Under the pieces are notes generated by a model. It saw only the letters and a list, made by a program, of their open reading frames with translations. It was not told the origin of the DNA and searched no databases. Shown piece by piece: positions 4,474 through 7,771 of a DNA stretch of 7,771 nt; within the stretch, counting starts at the first letter, position 1, and every line of letters starts with the position of its first letter. The stretch is from NCBI GenBank assembly GCA_000432995.1, contig HF972671.1, positions 33,613 to 41,383 of the forward strand. Reading direction: 5' to 3'. The DNA is from Clostridium sp. CAG:1013. GTDB taxonomy: Bacteria; Bacillota; Clostridia; Oscillospirales; Acutalibacteraceae. A program made the position numbers and the translations under genes.

Positions 4474-5322
4474 ATAAGCCCGGAAGTCCTTACCGATCTC
4501 CGGATGATTCAGGGCCACTTCCACGCTGGCCTGCATAATGCCCAGCTTATTGCCCATGTCGTAGCGGGTGCCGGTGAAGTCTACGGCAATCATCCCGTCA
4601 CGGCGGGCCAAAGTGCACATGGCGTCGGTGAGCTGAATTTCCCCGCCGGCTCCGGGAGGAGTCTTGTCCAGAATGTCGAAGATCTCCGGGGGAAGCACGC
4701 ACCGGCCCAGAATGGAATACAGGGAAAGTTCCTCTCCGGGCTTGGGCTTCTCGATCATGTCGGTGCAGCGGAAATAGTTGTCCTGAATGTGGTCTACTTT
4801 CAGGGAGGAATACCTGGAGATAGCCTCTCGGGAAACCTCTTTCACGCCTACCACACCGCTGCCAAACTGCTCATATGCTCGCATCAGCTGTCCGCAAGCA
4901 GGGTCCTCACCCAGGATAACGTCGTCACCATAGAGGACGGCGAAGGGTTCGTCTCCCACGAATTCCCGAGCACAGCCGATGGCATGGCCCAGACCTTTGG
5001 TCTCTTTCTGACGCACGTAGAAAATATTGGCCAGCTTGGAGATGCCTACAATCTCATTTAAAATGGCTTCCTTGGCAGGGTCGCCGGAAAGACGGCGTTC
5101 CAGCTCAGGGGCCCGGTCAAAATGATCCTCCAGCAGGCCCTTGCCCCGGTTGGTGATAATGAGGATATCCTCAATACCAGCTGCCGCTGCTTCTTCCACT
5201 ATATATTGGATAGCTGGCTTGTCCACGATGGGGAGCATTTCCTTGGGCATCACTTTGGTGGCGGGCAACACACGTGTACCCAGTCCAGCCGCGGGAATCA
5301 CCGCTTTGCGTACTTTTTTCAT
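4447..5322 (-). CDS. galU: UTP-glucose-1-phosphate uridylyltransferase
   Basis: The enzyme joins glucose 1-phosphate and UTP to make UDP-glucose for cell-surface polysaccharides and glycolipids; it is cytoplasmic and usually tetrameric. The 291-residue length is normal for GalU. Visible motifs in order are AAGLGTR (11-17, nucleotide-binding loop) with MPKEMLP (25-31, K27), KGLGHA (109-114), YGDDV (131-135, metal-binding aspartates), EKPKP (191-195), GGEIQLTDA (226-234) and GTRYDMGNK (251-259). AGGAGGAGA (5331-5339 on the complement) is a strong ribosome binding site. The gene begins 33 bases after the RING-like gene and should be co-transcribed with it. A terminator follows. Confidence 0.97.
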   Translation of the reverse strand: MKKVRKAVIPAAGLGTRVLPATKVMPKEMLPIVDKPAIQYIVEEAAAAGIEDILIITNRGKGLLEDHFDRAPELERRLSGDPAKEAILNEIVGISKLANIFYVRQKETKGLGHAIGCAREFVGDEPFAVLYGDDVILGEDPACGQLMRAYEQFGSGVVGVKEVSREAISRYSSLKVDHIQDNYFRCTDMIEKPKPGEELSLYSILGRCVLPPEIFDILDKTPPGAGGEIQLTDAMCTLARRDGMIAVDFTGTRYDMGNKLGIMQASVEVALNHPEIGKDFRAYLKELCKTL

Positions 5323-5355
5323 ATTACAGATCTCCTCCTAAAGAGCATTTCCGGC

Positions 5356-6441
5356 TTACAATAGCCAGAGGGGGATGTTGAGCACCAGCATGTAACACAC
5401 GAACACACAAATGGCTACGGAAGTGTTCACGCCGCCTTTGGCGTCCAGGGTCATGTTGGGGTCACCGTCGTTTCCAGCGGCTTTCACCTGCTGAACCGTG
5501 CGGATGCAGTGGCGCATATACATTTTATTACCCCGCACTCCTACCACGATCATCACCACCAGCATGGCAAGGGCGCAAAGCAGCGGCAGACACAGGTAGA
5601 AGTACAAGATGGGTTGTTCCATCATCATTTGGGACATGGCAAGGCTCTGTTCGTAAGTGGGGTTGACCATCTGGGTGATGTCAATACCTACCGATTCCAT
5701 CATGCTGTACATGGTGGGGACGGTCACAAGGTAAAACGTGGCCTGGCAGGCGATAAACAACGCCAGCATGATGGACGTAATAATAGCGCCCCACTTGTAC
5801 TGCTTGCGGTAAAGCAGCCACGCTCCGGAACACAAAAACGCCATGAAGTTGAATTTGTTTTTCCCCGTCTGCTTGATATAGCGGAACACAGGCATGTAAT
5901 AGGCGGTGTTCAGTTTTACCAGCTTGGAAGCGTCCCCAAATGTCACATTGGCGTCTAGCATCTCTGCGGGGGAGACTCCTCCCATGGGGTCATAAGTGAA
6001 GGGGGGCACAGCGCTTCCGTAGCCTGTCCGTGGCGGTGGGAATCCTCCGAAGCCGCCGAAAGCTCCGGGCTGCTGGGGAGGCGTTTGGCCGTAGGGGCCG
6101 GACTCGCGGTCCTTGGTAGGGTTAGAATTCCGATACTGCTGGGGCTCGCCAGTGAGAGAGGCACCACAGCGGTTGCAGAAAAGGGCGCTGTGAGCGTTGA
6201 GTGTACCGCAGACAGAGCACTCCTGATCCTTGATCTCTGCCCGGGGATCGGGAGCTTTGGGGGGAGCGGGAGGCTCCCAGGCTTTGTCCTCCTGGTGCAG
6301 ATCGTCGAAGATGCACTTGCCTTTTTCCTGATAACAAGCCCTGTGATATGGAGCTCCGCACTGAGGGCAGACCACGATGTCGTCTCCCGAGCGGAAGGGC
6401 ACCCCGCACACGGGGCACTTGATCCCAGTATAATCCAGCAT
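5356..6441 (-). CDS. RING-like and zinc-ribbon membrane protein (Prok-RING plus DUF2628-like region)
   Basis: The 361-residue protein opens with a Prok-RING-type domain: C9, C12, C25, C28, H33, C36, C43 and probably H49 (CPVCG, CPQCGAPYHRACY, GKC). A second zinc finger follows with C75, C78, C89 and C92. Residues about 95-160 are a Pro/Gly/Gln-rich low-complexity linker. The C-terminal part has a membrane region with segments at about 197-212, 217-240, 277-302 and 341-361. Its FNFMAFLCSGAWLLYRKQY stretch resembles DUF2628. The zinc fingers are therefore probably cytoplasmic, attached to the membrane. Bacterial Prok-RING domains were described in comparative genomic work on early RING-like and treble-clef domains; their function is largely unproven, and ubiquitin ligase activity should not be assumed. 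GGAAAGGA lies six bases before the ATG. It heads a unit with galU. Confidence 0.85.
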   Translation of the reverse strand: MLDYTGIKCPVCGVPFRSGDDIVVCPQCGAPYHRACYQEKGKCIFDDLHQEDKAWEPPAPPKAPDPRAEIKDQECSVCGTLNAHSALFCNRCGASLTGEPQQYRNSNPTKDRESGPYGQTPPQQPGAFGGFGGFPPPRTGYGSAVPPFTYDPMGGVSPAEMLDANVTFGDASKLVKLNTAYYMPVFRYIKQTGKNKFNFMAFLCSGAWLLYRKQYKWGAIITSIMLALFIACQATFYLVTVPTMYSMMESVGIDITQMVNPTYEQSLAMSQMMMEQPILYFYLCLPLLCALAMLVVMIVVGVRGNKMYMRHCIRTVQQVKAAGNDGDPNMTLDAKGGVNTSVAICVFVCYMLVLNIPLWLL

Positions 6442-6481
6442 GAGCGATCCTTTCCTTTATACAAAATTTGTGATTACATCT

Positions 6482-6510
6482 ATTCTACACGATTCTTTCC
6501 CAAAGCGCAA
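6482..6510 (-). promoter_or_regulatory. Probable promoter of the RING-like gene and galU
   Basis: On the minus strand TTGCGC (6505-6510), a 17-base spacer and TAGAAT (6482-6487). Transcription would begin near 6475, about 35 bases before the start codon. The palindrome ACAAAATTTGT (6461-6471) lies just inside the transcript. Confidence 0.55.
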
Positions 6511-6579
6511 CGAAAACCCCCTGAATTTTCAGTCTGTTAATATTTTTCACGGTTTGGACAAGGGTGATAAAGATATGGT

Positions 6580-6608
6580 TTGCTTTTTTTCTCCATATCC
6601 AGTATAAT
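6580..6608 (+). promoter_or_regulatory. Probable promoter of prfB
   Basis: TTGCTT (6580-6585), a 17-base spacer and a perfect TATAAT (6603-6608). Transcription would begin near 6615, about 30 bases before prfB. Together with the opposing promoter it accounts for most of the 203-base divergent region 6442-6644. Confidence 0.65.
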
Positions 6609-6644
6609 AGCGAAAGAAACTCTTACGACGAAGGAAAGGTCGCT

Positions 6645-7771
6645 ATGCTGCAATTTGAAGAATTGAAACGGGAGCTGGAAGAACAGGAAAAGGCGTTGGA
6701 GGATCTGGGGCAGGCCCTGGGTCTGGAAAAGCTGCGGGAAGAGGTGGACATGCTGGAGCACAAGTCTGCCGAGCCCGGTTTTTGGGACAACATGGAACTG
6801 GCCCAGAAAGTGACCCAGCGGATGGCCGCGCTGAAAGACAAGGACAACGCATATCAGAAATTGCTGAGCCGGGCAGGGGACTGCATGGCTCTCATCGAGA
6901 TGGGCGACGAGGCGGAGGACCTCTCTCTGGTGGAAGAAGCGGAAGCGGAGATCGAATCTATCCGGAGTGAGATTGCTTCCATGAAGCTGGCCACTCTGCT
7001 CACCGGGGAATACGATAAGAATAACGCTATTTTGACCTTCCACGCCGGTTCCGGCGGCACGGAGGCCCAGGACTGGGCGGAGATGCTGTTCCGCATGTAC
7101 AACCGCTGGGCGGAGCGTCACGGCTACAAAGTGGAGACTCTGGACTACCTGGACGGAGACGAGGCTGGTCTGAAGAGCGCTTCCATCATGGTGGAGGGAG
7201 AGAACGCCTACGGTTATTTGAAGAGCGAGGCAGGTGTGCACCGGTTGGTGCGTGTGTCTCCCTTTGACGCGGCAGGCAGACGGCAGACCTCTTTTGCTTC
7301 CTTGGAAGTCATGCCGGAAATGGAGCTGGACAACTCTGTGGAGATTCCTCCCGAGGATATTAAGATGGAAGTGTACCGCGCCAGCGGCGCCGGCGGACAG
7401 AAGGTTAACAAGACCTCTTCCGCTGTGCGTTTGATCCATATCCCCACCGGCATCGTGGTTTCCTGCCAGGTGGAGCGCAGCCAGTATCAGAACCGGGAAG
7501 TGGCCATGAAAATGCTGGTTGCCAAATTGGTGGAGATCAAAGAGCGTGAGAACCTGGAAAAGATCTCCGATATCAAGGGCGAGCAGAAGGAGATCACCTG
7601 GGGCAGCCAGATCCGCTCCTATGTGTTCATGCCTTACACTATGGTGAAGGATCACCGCACCGGCTTTGAAACCGGCAACGTCAACGGGGTTATGGACGGC
7701 GATCTGGACGGCTTTATCAATGCCTACCTTACCGCTCAGAGCCAGGGCACCCTGGGCGAAAACATCGAATA
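6645..7771 (+). CDS. prfB: Peptide chain release factor 2 (complete but for the last base of the stop codon)
   Basis: RF2 ends translation at UGA and UAA by hydrolysing peptidyl-tRNA in the ribosome. The frame runs 375 codons from ATG 6645 to the window end, where TA is the start of the stop codon. SPF at residues 205-207 is the RF2 stop-recognition tripeptide, and GGQ at 250-252 is the catalytic motif, at the same numbers as in E. coli RF2. Residue 246 is Ala (YRASGAGGQ). The N-terminal part is a long helical region, and HAGSGGTEAQDWAEML (133-148) is typical of class I release factors. AAGGAAAGG (6631-6639) is the ribosome binding site. There is no in-frame TGA near codon 25, so the usual programmed +1 frameshift is absent. 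Confidence 0.98.
   Translation, partial: MLQFEELKRELEEQEKALEDLGQALGLEKLREEVDMLEHKSAEPGFWDNMELAQKVTQRMAALKDKDNAYQKLLSRAGDCMALIEMGDEAEDLSLVEEAEAEIESIRSEIASMKLATLLTGEYDKNNAILTFHAGSGGTEAQDWAEMLFRMYNRWAERHGYKVETLDYLDGDEAGLKSASIMVEGENAYGYLKSEAGVHRLVRVSPFDAAGRRQTSFASLEVMPEMELDNSVEIPPEDIKMEVYRASGAGGQKVNKTSSAVRLIHIPTGIVVSCQVERSQYQNREVAMKMLVAKLVEIKERENLEKISDIKGEQKEITWGSQIRSYVFMPYTMVKDHRTGFETGNVNGVMDGDLDGFINAYLTAQSQGTLGENIE

Noticed and set aside
4504..5061. A 185-codon open frame on the plus strand inside galU
   Set aside because: It is a complement-frame shadow of a well-supported gene, with no ribosome binding site and no recognisable motif.
6429..6434. TATAAT on the plus strand upstream of prfB
   Set aside because: It lies inside the RING-like coding region with no suitable -35, and a better-placed TATAAT exists at 6603-6608.
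6461..6471. ACAAAATTTGT palindrome in the leader of the RING-like gene
   Set aside because: It is short and AT-rich and could arise by chance; no second copy is seen in the window, so I do not call an operator.
6537..7655. A 372-codon open frame on the minus strand opposite prfB
   Set aside because: It lies fully antisense to a certain prfB gene, is rich in His, Leu and Gln as expected from the complement of GC-rich codons, and has no convincing domain or ribosome binding site.
1..7771. Mobile elements, CRISPR arrays, tRNA or rRNA genes, phage genes, toxin-antitoxin pairs
   Set aside because: I looked for direct repeats, spaced repeats, transposase or integrase motifs and tRNA-like folds on both strands and found none; the content is housekeeping.

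Overview
The window looks like ordinary chromosome from a fairly GC-rich Gram-positive anaerobe of the Clostridia. An Oscillospiraceae-like gut Firmicute is my best guess. The reasons are strong AAAGGAGG-type ribosome binding sites, the rpsF-ssb-rpsR order, a Cys-containing (zinc-type) S18, a Prok-RING/zinc-ribbon membrane protein next to galU, and what looks like the end of a domain-swapped GH3 beta-glucosidase. The taxonomic call is inference; there is no rRNA gene here.

Left part, plus strand (1-1074): the last 56 codons of a glycoside hydrolase family 3 enzyme, a terminator, a SprT-like zinc metallopeptidase with a C-terminal zinc ribbon, and a 77-residue DUF2007-like protein. A strong bidirectional terminator (1094-1128) separates these from the converging minus-strand genes.

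Middle part, minus strand (transcribed from 6441 down to 1144): a RING-like/zinc-ribbon membrane protein and galU form one probable unit with a promoter near 6482-6510. A canonical terminator follows galU. A NUDIX hydrolase gene starts directly after that terminator. Next comes a strong promoter (3822-3849), a structured 5' leader, and the rpsF-ssb-rpsR operon with its terminator. An amidohydrolase gene again starts directly after the terminator. A small lipoprotein gene is last and has its own promoter overlapping the amidohydrolase stop codon.

Right part, plus strand (6645-7771): prfB (release factor 2), divergent from the RING-like gene and with its own promoter. The window ends two bases into its stop codon. 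All 375 residues are present, and the gene lacks the usual programmed frameshift.

Most genes are housekeeping (translation, DNA protection, UDP-glucose synthesis). I found no mobile element, CRISPR array, tRNA or rRNA, and no convincing novel multi-gene system. The points most worth a second look are the RING-like membrane protein, the hairpin in the rpsF leader, the two genes whose ribosome binding sites abut an upstream terminator, and the frameshift-free prfB.
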